From Haplomitrium mnioides (taxonomy: Eukaryota > Marchantiophyta > Haplomitriopsida > Calobryales), in the NCBI GenBank assembly GCA_049999725.1, contig JBNGIS010010365.1, positions 1 to 33,470 on the forward strand: a stretch of DNA of 33,470 bases. Direction: 5' to 3'. Below, piece by piece: positions 19,255-30,649 of the stretch (the first letter of the stretch is position 1; each line of letters opens with the position of its first letter). The translations under genes were made by a program, and so were the position numbers. Under the pieces are notes generated by a model. The model was given only the letters and a program-made list of their open reading frames with translations. It did not search any database and had not been told where the DNA came from.

Positions 19255-20282
19255 ATTGTGGTGTTTGTGAACACGTAAAGTAAGCAAATTCATCTAACAT
19301 CGACAGTGGATACGATAAATGCTCTACAATTTATGAAGATTTACTTTGATACAATTTTTTGATATCATGGAATGCCAAAAGTGTAAATATTTGATGGAGA
19401 TCGACAATTTACTTGGAAGTTTTGGCAAGAGTTGTTCATACTTTTAGGTACAAAATTATCTATGTCTACGGCTTATCATTCTCAAATAGATTGGCAAACT
19501 GAACGCGCAAATCACATTGTGGAGGATATGCTTCTTGCCTTTATCAACAATTATCATATGGATTGGGATAGTTTCTTATCGACTATAGAGTTTGCATACA
19601 ACAACTCCAAACAAGCAAGTATTAGATTTTCTCCTTTCTTTTTTAATTATAGTCAACATCCTCTTGTTCCCGATGGTTTGCTTTCTCGTTTCTCTTCCAA
19701 TGTTCTAAGTCTTTCTATCTTTGTGATTTATTTCTCTTTCTCTTTGCAAAATGCCAAAAACCATCTTGTTATTGCTCAAAATCGGCAAAAAAATATGTTG
19801 ATAAACATCGTCGTGATTTTTTTTTTATTTTAGGTGACTAAGTTATGTTTTCTACTCATGATCTTTCTTTTTCTTTAGATACTCAAGTCTATAAGTTGTC
19901 TCCTGCTTGGATTGGTCATTTCTCAATTTCTCAAGTTATTTCTTGCGTTGTGTATAAACTTGATCTTCCTCTCCATACAAAGATTCATCTTGTATTCAAT
20001 GTATCTAAACTTAAACCTTTTGTTTTTACAGTATCTTCTTTTCTAAATTATATTCAAACTCCTCCTCTACAAAAATATGAGGTAGATTGCATTTTAGCTA
20101 AGCGATTTTTCAAACGTCGGTGACATTGTCAAGTTCAATACAAAGTTTTGCATAAATGATGTCCGCTTTATAATGCTACTTAGGAACCGTATTCAAACCT
20201 TGAAAATGCTCAAGAAGTTATTCGATTATTTGAAATTTCCAGTTATAACGAGGATGTTATTGATTAGAAGACGAGGATTATG
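19255..20282 (+). pseudogene. Chromovirus A: integrase core, C-terminus and chromodomain
   Basis: 3' part of a Ty3/gypsy pol. Integrase core blocks are YHGMPKV, FDGDRQFTWKFWQELF, LGTKLSMSTAYHSQIDWQTE and FAYNNSKQA (19370-19620). The integrase C-terminal KLSPAWIGHFSISQVI and LPLHTKIHLVFNVSKLKPF follows, and then a chromodomain-like tail (EVDCILAKRF ... QVQYKV ... PLYNAT*EPYSNLENAQEVI, 20080-20225). In the tail the Trp of the aromatic cage is a stop. It runs directly into the LTR at 20283, so that LTR is its 3' LTR. The 5' part of the element is absent. Confidence 0.88.
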
Positions 20283-20660
20283 TGTAATAGTACAAGCATA
20301 ATGTTGTGCTATTTACAAAAAATTTGGAGAGGAGTGAAAGAAGTAGTAGAGGGTCACTTTCAGGTTTGAAATCATTTTAAATTATTTGTTTTTGAAGTTA
20401 CTTTAAGTGAAGTGGTACATGGTCATTTTTAGGGTTGAAATTGGAAGTGACTTGTAAGTGAAGTAAGAGGGATGACAACTTCTCTTATATAAATAGAAAT
20501 GCTTCTTACCTTCACTCCTCATTTTGGAGTTCTTCTTGAATCACTTGGATTCTTTGGTTGTTTGGCTTTTGCTTGCCTTATTGGCATTTGGTTGAAGAAC
20601 TCTATTAGAGTTCACTATGAGTTCTTACTAATTTGGATTTGGTCTTTGAGTTATTTTACA
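20283..20660 (+). repeat. Chromovirus LTR 1, shared by elements A and B
   Basis: TGTAATAGTAC ... TTATTTTACA, 378 bp. It has a TATA-like TATATAAATAG near 20486 and is followed by TTGGTATCACAGC (20661-20673), one base off the usual initiator tRNA-Met primer site TGGTATCAGAGC. It serves as the 3' LTR of the fragment to its left and the 5' LTR of element B. Confidence 0.88.
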
Positions 20661-21984
20661 TTGGTATCACAGCTATGGTTCTTTTTTTGGTGGTGAGTTA
20701 ATGTGACTCAAGCAATGGAACAACGGCTTGAACATCTTTCATGCCTTTTGGAAGAAATGATGAAAGAAAGAGCAACTTTTCAAGAAAAATAGAGTTATGA
20801 GCGATTTCCAACACCAAAAGCATATGATTAGAGGATAGTTTGGGGTGCATCTAAGAGCTTTATATTTGATTATGAGCAATATTTTGAAGCTTAAAACATT
20901 AGAGAAGATGGTCGACGAATTCTATTTGTGGCAAGGCAATTGAAAGAAGTTGCAAGAACTTGGTGGAGATATCAAATAGAACAAGCATAATATGGATTTG
21001 TTGCTCCTATTATTTCTTGGTGTGAATTCAAATAAGTGGTGATTTCAAGATTTTGGGTTGTAAATGCCTCAAAAGTAGCAAGAGATTGACTGGTGGAATT
21101 GAAGCAACTTAGTACTGTGAAAAGCTATCTTACATATTTTCATGATACAATTATATAAATTTTTGATATAAGAGAAGAAGAAGCAGTAGACCGCTTTGCT
21201 TGGAGATTGAAGCCTCGCACAAGAATGGAAGTTACAATAAGAGAGTCTATTCAATTAGAAAAAGCAATGCGCATGGCAGAGCGACATAACTCATTACTTA
21301 CTACTGCAAAAGCTCGATCATGTCATCAATCATTCGAACAACATACTCAAAACTCCGCATACTCTAATGGAATTAAAGTTTTGACAAGAACTCAAGGTAC
21401 TTTGTTCTTTCTTGGTGGTATTATTGAGTAGCACTCTTGTAGATTGTTGGTGGATAATAAGAGTTCTGAAAATTTTATGTCCCTACATTTTGCTAAGATA
21501 ATCAAAGTGAAATTTAGGTCTATCAAAGTGAGTGTTGTGATTATAGCTTATGGTTTAAAGCATGACGTGTTTTGCTCTCAAAAGCCATTCCTTCTAAGGA
21601 CTGGAAAAGATTATGCGAAGTCTATGCAACTTGTTATTGCACATGTATAATATGACATCATTTTAAGATTGCATTAGCTCGAAGATCCATCCGCTCAATT
21701 TGATTGGACAGAACAACAAGTTCAAGTTATCTTACAAGGTAAGAAATTTCTTTTGAGGTGTTTGACACTGTTGGTGAAGAAGCCTAAATCAGTTCAGCAT
21801 GTTAACTCAATGGAGTAAAAGTTGCATGTCTTTGTTGTTTGGATCAAACCCATCATTGACTTAACTAAAGAGAGAGGAAAAGGTGTGCCTACGCCAATAA
21901 TAGATGATATTTTGAAAGAGTTTGCGGATTTGTTTTCGGAATATTTGCCAAAAGAGTTTCTAGACGATCGAGGAATGTTTTTTT

Positions 21985-23150
21985 TATTGAGTTGATATCG
22001 GAAAGTACTCCTTATAATCAACCTATATATCGGCTATCACTACAAGAATTAGAAGAGCTTCAAAAGATATTAATAGATCTTCTTGAAAAGGAATTCATTC
22101 AACATAGTACTTCACCTTCGGGAGCTCCGACATTCTTTGTACTAAAGAAAGATGGTGGATTTCGTCTTTGTACAGATTATCAAGGATTGAGCAATCAAAC
22201 AATGAAGAATGCATATCCTCTACTTGGTATTGATGATTCGTTGGATCAATTGAGTGGTGCGCGACTCTTTTCTAAGTTGGATCTTTGAAGTAGCTATAGG
22301 CAAATTTGTATCAAGCCAAGTGATGTACCAAAGTCAACTTTTTGCACAAGGTATAGGCATTTTGAATGGAAGGTTCTTACATTTGGTCTTACTAATGCTC
22401 TGAAGATGTTCATGGATCAAATGTATCGAGTTTTTGATGGGTTATTGGATAAGTCAATGTTGGTATTTTTGGATGATATCTTTATCTTTAGTAAAAGTGA
22501 AGTTGAGCATCGTGCTCATCTCAAGAAAGTATTACAAAGACTACGTATTTGGAAGTTTTATTGCAAGATGTGACTTACCCATGACACAAATTGTTTACAA
22601 ATGGCATCAAGATGGAGGAAGAGAAAATTAAGGATGTTGTAGAGTGCCCAACACCAAAAGATGCAAAGGATATTCGAGCTTCCAATGGGTTAGCAAGTTT
22701 TAAATCAAAGATTTGTCTATTACTATGCTCATATTGTTGCACCGCTTACGGATTTTTTAGGTAAAGAGGCAAAGTTTCAATGGACAACCAAAGAGCAAGA
22801 GGCATTTCAACAACTCAAGAATCCAATGTCGTCCCGTCCAATTCTACAATTGTACAACCCAAAAGCAAGTTGTGTAGTTGATTTTAATGCCTCTAATTTT
22901 GCTATTGGAGCAGTGTTGCAACAAGTGTTTGAGGATGGACTTCATCCAATTGCCTTCATATCACGTCGACTAAATGCTACAGAGAGGAATTATTGTACAA
23001 GGGATAGAGAGCAGTTGGTGATGGTTTATCCTACCAAGGTTTGGAGATACTATCTCTTAGGAAAGAGGGTACTTATGCGCACCAATCACAAGCCTTTGCT
23101 ACAATCAATTTATTTGGAAAATATGACAAATCGTCATCATTGATAGAAAG
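21985..23150 (+). pseudogene. Chromovirus B reverse transcriptase and RNase H
   Basis: Reverse-transcriptase blocks are [45 protein letters not shown] then a stop, YRQICIKPSD and LTFGLTNALKMFMDQM. The catalytic palm motif is intact as FLDDIFIFS (about 22468-22494). RNase H follows at 22826-23143: VVDFNASNFAIGAVL, FISRRLNATERNY and LMRTNHKPL. The frame breaks near 22290, 22545 and 22690. Confidence 0.9.
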
Positions 23151-23489
23151 ATCAACTACAACTTGTTGATATCAAGTTGGAGTTCAAGCCGGGAAGGTTC
23201 CACACCATTTCTAATGCATTGTCATAGAGACCATATCATCAACTAAATACGTTGGAGGTTGCAAATGTTAGCATATTACATCTTGATGAAGCAACCAGTA
23301 ATAACTTTTGACAAAAGTTCAAGAAAGATGTCTTCTTTAATCTTACTAGGGTACGTTTGGTAGTCAAAGATAGTGAGCATCATACATTTTTCATTCGGGA
23401 TAGTATTCTCTATAAATCTCATCAAATGTATGTTCCACAAGATGATGTGCTTTGAAATACCCGTTTATAAGAAGCGTATGACATTTCAA

Positions 23490-23795
23490 TCTCTAGCCAT
23501 CTTAGGGTAGACAAGACTATGGAGTTGCTTCAACACACTTGGTAGTGGCCAAACCTAGCTCAAGATGTTTGTGGCTTTGTTCGTTCTTGTGAAAGTTGTC
23601 AACGAAACAAGACTTCAAATCAAAAACTAGTTGGCTTTCTTCAACCACTACCAATTCCTATTGCTTGATGGGAATATGTAAGCTTAGATGAGATATCCGC
23701 TTCATGATGCTACTTGGGAGCCACATTCAAACCTTGACAATACTCAAGAGGCTATTCGATTATTTGAAACTACCAACAATGACAAGGACGTCATC
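23490..23795 (+). pseudogene. Chromovirus B integrase zinc finger fused by deletion to the chromodomain tail
   Basis: The H2C2 finger HLRVDKTMELLQHTWW ... CESCQRNKT lies at 23496-23625. Within about 70 bp of its end the sequence jumps to YPLHDATWEPHSNLDNTQEA (23695-23755), which corresponds to the chromodomain end of fragment A. The integrase core and C-terminal domain are deleted. Confidence 0.82.
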
Positions 23796-23816
23796 AATTA
23801 GAATGTAGGAATTATG

Positions 23817-24196
23817 TGTAATAGTACAAGCATGATGTTGTGTTATTTATAAGAAATTAGAGAGGAGTGAAAGAAGTGGTAGAGGAGCACTTTTAGGGTT
23901 GAATTCATTTTAAAATTACTTGCTTTTGAAGTTACTTTAAGTGAAGTGGTATATGGTCACTTTTAGGTAGAAATTGGAAGTGTCTTGTAAGTGAAAGAAG
24001 AGGGATGACACCTTCTTCTCTTGTATAAATAGAAGGGCTTCTTTGACTCACTCCTCGTTCTGAAGTTCCTCTCAAATCACTTGGGTTCCTTGGTTGTTTG
24101 CCTTTTGCTTGCCTCATTGGCATTTGGTTGAAGAACTTTATTAGAGCTCACTATGAGTTCTTACTCATTTGGATTTGGTCTTTGAGCTCTTTTACA
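23817..24196 (+). repeat. Chromovirus LTR 2 (3' LTR of element B)
   Basis: TGTAATAGTAC ... GAGCTCTTTTACA. It aligns with LTR 1 over its full length. Confidence 0.88.
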
Positions 24197-24199
24197 TTA

Positions 24200-24684
24200 T
24201 GCAATAGTACAAGCATACTATTATGCTATTTATAAGAAAATATAGAGGAGTGAAGGAAGTGGTAAAGGGTTATTTTTAGGGTTGAGTTGAGATAAGATTA
24301 CTTGTCTTCAAAGTTACTTTTAGAGCTTTTAGGGTTGAAGCTAGAAGTGACTTCTAAGTGAGTAATTTTATGGTTGAAATTAGAAGTAACTTCTAAATGA
24401 TCACTTCTATAGAGGGTTGGAATCATAAAAGACTTGTAAGTAAAGAAAGAGGGATGACACACTCTTCTTGTGTATAAACAGAATGGCTTCATAGCCCTAC
24501 TTTTCGTTTTAAAGTTCCTCTCAAATTACTTGGATTCGTTAGTTGTTTAGCTTTTTCTTGCCTTATTGGCATTTGGTTGAAGAACTCTATTAGAGTTCAC
24601 TATGAGTTCTTACTCATTTTGATTTGGTCCTTGGGTTCTTTTACATGTTACTCATTTGGAAGTCAATCTTTGAGTTATTTTACA
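24200..24684 (+). repeat. Chromovirus LTR 3, 5' LTR of a further truncated element
   Basis: Starts TGCAATAGTAC three bases after LTR 2. It is longer than LTRs 1 and 2 because of extra AGAAGT(G/A)ACTTCTAA-type repeats and a duplicated end (TCTTTTACA near 24645, then TTATTTTACA at 24675-24684). It is followed by a primer-site-like TGAATATCAAAGCC. Confidence 0.82.
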
Positions 24685-24699
24685 TGAATATCAAAGCCA

Positions 24700-25529
24700 T
24701 AGTTCTTTTTGGTGGAATGAAGAATCAAGAAGTGAGGATTCAAGTGATGCAACAACAAATTGAACATCTTTTTTTGCCTTTTAGAAGCTCAAATGTAAAT
24801 GAGAAAAATAACACATTTTGAAGAAGAAAAAAGTCATGTGCGGTTTCACTAACCAAAAGCATATGATATGAAGATGGCTTCTAGCGCATCTGAAAATTTC
24901 TTATTCGATTACGAGCAATATTTTAAGGCTAAAAGAATCAAAAAGTTGAAGAATTCTATTTGCTGCAAGTCAATTGAAAAGAGTGGCAAAAACTTAGTGG
25001 AGATATCAAATTGAGCAAGCTCAACATAGATTTGTTGCTCCAATTGCTTCTTGGAAAGAGTTTAAAGAAGCGGTGAATTTAAGATTTATGGTTTTGAATG
25101 CTCTAAAGGTGGCCATAGCTCGATTGGCAGAATTGAGGCAACTTGGTACGGTGAGGAGCTATGTCACGCAATTTCATAATATCATTATGGAAATTTCTAA
25201 TATGGACGAAGAAGAAACTTTAGATTGATTTGTTCAAGGATTGAAGCCTCGCACTAGAATGGAAGTGACAATGAGAGATCTCTCTCAACTAGAAGAAGAA
25301 ATGCGTATGGTTGAACAATACAACTCACTCGTATCAACTACCAAAGCTAGACCAAGTCTACAACAAGCTTTATCAAATGTTTGTATACCACAAGTTAAGG
25401 TTGTACCTATGGAGATTGATGTGGCACAAAGAGCGACACTCACTAAACTAAAGCGTGAGCGCCTATGTCAAAAGTAGAGGATGTTTTTATTGTCAAAAAC
25501 TTGGTTATACGATTACAAATTGCTCACAT
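24700..25529 (+). pseudogene. Chromovirus gag fragment
   Basis: Collinear with the gag of element B: the FDYEQYF block near 24910, RYQIEQAQHRFVAPI near 25000, LKPRTRMEVTMRDLSQLEEE at 25244-25303, and a zinc knuckle CFYCQKLGYTITNC at about 25486-25527. The knuckle is cut at its end by a different LTR starting at 25530. Several stops are present. Confidence 0.82.
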
Positions 25530-26169
25530 TGTTGTAACAATCACTAATTTTAGTAAACAATAACTAAAAATAAAGTAAGATATAATGTCAATTATGTCTA
25601 GAAAACTATTACTAAGATAGAGTAGCAAAAAGCGTTTGCTATTATAGAAAGTTGGACACATAGCAAGAGGAGAGAAAGTCAACAAATTAAAGTGAAAGAG
25701 GAAGTCTAGATAGACTACTTTAGAAGAGGATAGTAATATGTTGTAAACGGAGGATTAAAGCAAATAGAAAGTTCTAAAGATAAGAACATGTGGCAGAAGG
25801 AGAACTAAAGAGATTGAAGGTTCTAAAGATAAGAACACGTTGCAAAAAAAGAACTAAAGAGATATGGAAGGTTTTATAGATAAGGATACGTGACAGAAGG
25901 AGAATTAAAGAAAAAGGTGGTCCAATCAGTGCAAGAGAGAAAATGGTAGTCAAATTAAAAGAGGATAGACAAGGAACTAATGGGGGTTCCTCCATCTATA
26001 TAAGCAAAGTGCTTTCTAGCAAGTATATAAAGAATGGAAAGTGTCTTGTTTATCATCTCTTACCTTGTAGGTTCTTGAAGTTCTTATGTGTTTCTCTTAT
26101 ACTAACTTGTATATGTTGTACTGGTGCTAACTTGTGTGTGTATCATTAGTGTGGGTGTGTAGTGCTACA
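25530..26169 (+). repeat. LTR of a second gypsy family (element C 5' LTR)
   Basis: TGTTGTAACAATC ... GTGCTACA, about 640 bp, followed by TGGTGTCAGAGC (26171-26182), a good match to the initiator tRNA-Met primer site. TATATAAG at about 25997-26004 is a likely TATA box. It is unlike the chromovirus LTRs. It contains three tandem 49-51-bp units. Confidence 0.8.
25771..25920. repeat. Three tandem 49-51-bp units in the element C LTR
   Basis: Units start at 25771, 25820 and 25871 with GTTCTAAAGATAAGAAC-type sequence followed by a purine-rich GGAGAACTAAAGAGAT block. They lie upstream of the TATA box and could be enhancer-like U3 repeats. Confidence 0.8.
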
Positions 26170-26183
26170 ATGGTGTCAGAGCT

Positions 26184-26829
26184 TGGTCTTCTCTAAAGAG
26201 TGTGGATTACCCCTCTTTGGAGAAGTACTTAAGACCTTTTGGAGTAGTGGAGTCTCCACTTTGCATTAACTTCATTAGAGTTAAACCATGAAATTTTCAT
26301 AAATACAAGATAATGGATATTCCATCATTTATAAATGAAGATAAGAAGTTTCACTTGATAGTATAGTAGCAAATAGATAAAGGAGCATTTGTACCTCTTA
26401 GAATTCTTCTATTAAATTCATTTAACATTTCTGTGTTTAATATCGACAAACATTTCTTTCATCAATTTCTAGTATATAAATTTGGTGATGACTTTATGGT
26501 TTTTGTCATGGAATCAAGAGAGACTACTATTTTACATGTGGTAAATTATGGTGCTATATGGGAGTGTTTTATTTATATTTTGTGGTAAAAAGAAAAATAG
26601 ATTTGAACCAAACTTCTCTAGAAGAGTTCAACTTCAAATGTCATATTTCTATTATAATAACGTCTAAGCAAACGCAACGAGATTTTCTTGTTTGTAAGTT
26701 TGGAAAGAGGTTTTGTAACGTAGTGTTGTCATCCACTAAACCTTTTATTTTGCTTATTCTTCACAATTAGAATATGTACATATTTGTTTGTGTAAAAGTT
26801 TTAGGGGGTTAAACTATGACTAAACAATA
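26184..26829 (+). other. Leader of element C, no clear gene
   Basis: AT-rich sequence between primer site and gag with only short open frames (e.g. 26558-26770, which I cannot match to a family). Probably retrotransposon leader or an extra decayed frame. Confidence 0.4.
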
Positions 26830-27700
26830 TGGATGCTAATTCTAGTAGTCTTGAAGGAGTGTGGATGATGGCAAAGTTAGAAGAGCTTTAAGCAACTCTT
26901 ATAGCAAGCTAACAACAAACAAACATGTTGATGGTAGAGATGGTGAAAATACGATTACAACAAGAAAGTGGAGAAGGAAGCTGAGAGATATTACTTCAAA
27001 AAATAAGCAAGTCATGCAAGGTAGAGAACCATATGGAGAAAGTTGCACAGTTGGTACCGTAGAAAGATGGGTCTATCGAATAAAGGTTCATATATTATAT
27101 TATCCAAATGCTTTGGATTTGGAGAAATGATTGTTTGCAATATCATTTTTAACAGAGTATGCATCAATATAGCTACAAAGGTAGGAGCGACAAAAAAATA
27201 CACGAGGAGAACAACTTTTGTTGAGCAATTTTGAAGAAGATTTTCTTGACAAATTTAAAGCGATAGATTCTATATTAACCGCAAGAACGAAGCTTTGGGA
27301 GTTGGAGCAACAAGGAAACATTGCAAGATATACTGAGGGATTTCAAAGCTTGCAAGTTCATATCAAAGATATGAATCCAACGAAGAATCTTGACAAATTT
27401 TTGCAAAGATTAAAGAGAAAGATTAGAGGAACTCAAAAGACGTAAATGAAGCCATCTCATTTGCTCAACAAATTGAAAGGAAACTAGAAATTGTGCAAAC
27501 TAGAGAAAACTATAACCTCATGCCTATGACATTGGGAAATATGAGAAGAAGAGAATTTCATCGCCCAAATCACCAACAAAGAGGACCACAACATACTAAT
27601 GAAAGGAGGATGGATGATAGACGAGAAACTCAAACATGCTACAATTGTAGTTGGATATGACACATTACACCAAATTGTAGAGTAGTATGACGCAATCAAA
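26830..27700 (+). pseudogene. Element C gag remnant
   Basis: Gypsy-type Gag. The segment FEEDFLDKFKAIDSILTART, then LWELEQQGNIARYTEGFQSL (27221-27345), matches the retrotransposon Gag helical domain. A zinc-knuckle sequence CYNCSWI*HITPNC (about 27639-27680) has a stop in place of one residue. Earlier parts (26830-27215) are out of frame. The element breaks off before pol at the reverse-oriented LTR. Confidence 0.75.
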
Positions 27701-27920
27701 GGCGAGTATTTCGGCGATCTCTTCATAATATCAATAATGAAGGAGATGAAGAATGTCAAAGAAATGAGTAAAAGAGTAAAAACACCTTGTGGTTTTTTTA
27801 GGATAAAGAAGAAATGTGAGGAAAGTATGCAACATGGTCACATCTACTATATAGAAAAACAAAACAAAAAAATCGAGAGTTAATTGTGATTGATAGATGG
27901 ATAGAAGGATTGGTAATAAG

Positions 27921-28392
27921 TGTAAAAGAACTCAAAGATCGACTTCCAAATAAGCAAAAAATTCAAGATAGCTCTACTAGAGTTACACAACTCAAGGCTA
28001 ATAAGCAAACCAAAGCCAAGAGTACTAGCCAAGGCCCAACAACTAAAGAGCCAAACCGAATTAAGAGGAACTCCAAATTGATAAGTAGGGCTATGAAGCC
28101 CTTTCATTTATACAAGAGAAGAGAATGTCATCACTCTTTCTTCAGTTACAAGTCACTTCTAATTTCAACCCTAAATTGATCACTTAGAATTCAATTCTAA
28201 TTTCAATCCTAAAACTTTAAAAGTGACTTTGAAGGTAAGTAATTTTATCTCTACCCTAAAAGTGACCTCCTACCACTTCCTTCACTCTTCTCTATTTTCT
28301 TATAAATAGCACAACCTTATGTTTGTACTATTAAATAATCCTCACCTTCTAATCGATGACGTCTTCATCATTGAACAACCGCTACTTTGAAC
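27921..28392 (-). repeat. Reverse-oriented chromovirus LTR with a scrap of internal sequence
   Basis: 27921-28335 is the reverse complement of the chromovirus LTR (TGTAAAAGAACTCAAAG ... TATAAATAGCACAA ... GTACTATTAAA). About 55 bp beyond it (to 28392) match, in reverse, the end of the internal region next to LTR 2 (GATGACGTC(T/C)T). It is therefore a 3' LTR of a minus-strand element. Confidence 0.82.
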
Positions 28393-28709
28393 CAGGAACC
28401 GCTATTGAGTTCATATTTCACTTAGTAGTCACAAATATTACTTTTTGTGATTTGATATTGAAAAATATCAATTTTACATTTGTGATATTTTTTTCGCAAA
28501 GAAAACCGTTTTTTAGAAATACAAATTCTGTATTTTACATTGAGATTATATTTTAAATTTTTTTTATAATATGCACTCGCAATAACAGGCATTTTAGTTA
28601 TTGAAATATTTTATTAAAACCTTACACTATTGTGAATACACTAAATTCATCAAAAATTAAATAAAACATATATCTTTTTATGAAAAAAATTTATATGCAA
28701 ACATAGATG
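28393..28709. other. AT-rich stretch, nothing recognised
   Basis: No open frame of note, no LTR similarity and no repeat seen. Confidence 0.5.
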
Positions 28710-29165
28710 TCTATTTGCGTAGGGACTTTGAACCAAACTATGAGCATCGTAGCTACTAAATCCTAAGCAAACATAGACTCTAAACTAGAACCCTAAAGCT
28801 TATGTACACATAGACTCCGAATGAGAATCCTAAAGCCTAAGCATGCATAGACTCTGAACGAGAACAATAAAGCTAAACACGCGTAGAGTCTGAACAAGAA
28901 CTCTAAAGCTTATGCACGTCTAGACTCTAAACAAGAACCCTAAAGCCTATGCGCACATAGATTTTGAACAAGAACCCTAAAGCTTATGCGTGCACGGACT
29001 CTAAACAAGAACCTTAAAGCTTATGTGCGCATAGACTCCAAACGAGAACTCTAAAGCTTATGTGCGCATAGACTCTAAACAAGAACTATAAAGCCTAAGC
29101 AACCATAAATTTCTAAAGCTCATGTGTGCATGGACTCCAATCCCATGTGCACAATGACTCTAAAC
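28710..29165. repeat. Minisatellite array 1 (about 40-bp unit)
   Basis: About eleven imperfect copies of a unit containing CATAGACTCTAAACAAGAACCCTAAAGC(T/C)TATGCG-type sequence. The AGACT and GCGCAT cores resemble arrays 2 and 3. It lies just downstream of the methyltransferase pseudogene. Confidence 0.85.
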
Positions 29166-29328
29166 GATTATTATACTAGTAATTGACTCAAAATCATTCT
29201 TATGCGCACCAAATTGAATCGTGATGAAAAGACTTAAAATGGATTGGGAGTGCAACAAGTTAAAACTTTAGCAAATAAAACTTTGTAAAAAATACTCTAT
29301 TAATAAAATAATTTTTTCAAACAGATGC

Positions 29329-29947
29329 TCAAGCTCTATCCTCTTCGGGAGGAATTGTCTCATCTAAATCCAATGGCTGAGCATCTGCAGCCAGTAGAGA
29401 ATCATATGGATCCTTTCTAGTACGAAAGATGGCAATAGAATCATCAGTAGCAACTGCAGTACCAGAAGAAACATGTTTCTTATGGTATGCATAAACTATA
29501 TGTGACTCTGTTTCATCGGATGGCAAAGAAGCCATCATCAAAACTCTTTGAAAAATATAGATAGATTGACGTCTATTATATTCCACCACAATGCAGTTTT
29601 GCATCAGCTTTAAAGCATAGATAAGACTTGTGCGAGATCCAGAGCAAAGATCTAAGATCCAAACCTGCTCTGTTGACAAATGGTCAATGAAAAATTTGTA
29701 AAGAGCTTGCGGCTTTTGATAAACATTGATATGAGCATCATCTCTTGGATGTTTAAGTTTTGTCAAAACCGGAGGACAACTTAAAACACTACGCATTATT
29801 TGATGAGGTAGACCAGTCGTAGAAGCAAGCTTCAAATTAAAAAGCCTTATGCTCCTCTTTCCTTCTTTTGTCTAGTAGCCCACAGTCCAATACTCGTGGA
29901 CGTGTACGATTCTAGAACCACCGGAATGGTGAATGTTGCTTTTGTCC
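29329..29947 (-). pseudogene. Methyltransferase exon with SAM-binding motif I
   Basis: Begins after the acceptor CTTTTTACAG. One frame reads EYWTVGY*TKEGKRSIRLFN, then (29835 on, open) HINVYQKPQALYKFFIDHL, VWILDLCSGSRTSLIYALKL and NCIVVEYNRRQ. This is the segment with motif X-like QKP, motif I (DPF-GSGT in the family, here DLCSGSRT) and the motif II acidic residue (VEYN). Ends with EEDRA and a stop at 29329-29331. The last 170 codons are free of stops. Confidence 0.78.
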
Positions 29948-30042
29948 CTGTAAAAAGAAAAACAAACAAATCAAATAATGTAAACAAAGTGCAAGAAAAG
30001 TAAAAGAAAAAAAAGAAACTAAAAAATCAAAGAACAACTTAC

Positions 30043-30575
30043 CAGATGTTGTGGTCGATTGCATAACAAACTTCCAAAAAAGCATCCTCAACGATGCAAA
30101 TTGTTTCGTTGAATGTATAATTACAAAAGACCAAAAATTCAATATTGTAATTGCCACAAAAGATGAAACCATGTAAAAAATGTCATCTTTGGAAAAAGGT
30201 TCAGAATCATCATGCTTATATTCCTTAAGGTTGTAACCATAAGGAATATCTGCAATTGCCAAAGTGAAACATCTAGGTTTCACAAAGCCCTTCAACTGAC
30301 AGGTGTTGGCCTCCCCGTGGACTTGGTAAAATGCCACGTTGAGATCATTAACATAAGACAATAAGTCCTCATCCTCGTCTCTCACAACTCCATCAGTTGG
30401 AAGAGATGTAGCATCGATTTGCTGCCTTGATTTCCACTCTCTAGCTTTTTGGCAATGAAGAAGAAAAGCTGGAGGATAGAAAACGAGTGTGGGGGCATGG
30501 TCCTCTTCTTCTGGGGCTTCTTTGACCAGCTACTAACAATTTTTTCACTAGTTCGCATTTGAATGTTTTGTTTCC
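30043..30575 (-). pseudogene. Methyltransferase exon with catalytic motif IV
   Basis: Bounded by the acceptor TTTATTGTGTGCAG and the donor GTAAGT at 30042. It contains KPRCFTLAIADIPYGYNLKE (30294 to 30235). D-I-P-Y-G corresponds to the D-P-P-Y catalytic motif of amino-methyltransferases. Then follow FSKDDIFYMV and NFWSFVIIHSTKQ, typical of the strand after motif IV, ending TTTSG at the splice site. The first third (30575 to about 30390) is in another frame after at least one indel. Confidence 0.78.
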
Positions 30576-30649
30576 CTGCACACAATAAAAACAAACAAAA
30601 AATATGAGGAGACAAAAAGAAATTAAAGACTACAGAGGGATATTGAATT

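Larger units (their letters stand above)
20661..23816 (+). mobile_element. Chromovirus B internal region (degenerate Ty3/gypsy)
   Basis: Plus-strand internal region between LTR 1 and LTR 2. It holds Gag (about 20708-21340, with ARTWWRYQIEQA and LKPRTRMEVTIRESIQLEKA), a protease-like stretch (LVDNKSSENFMSLHFAKII, about 21444-21500), reverse transcriptase, RNase H, the integrase zinc finger and a chromodomain tail. Stops and frameshifts occur throughout. The integrase core is missing. Confidence 0.88.
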
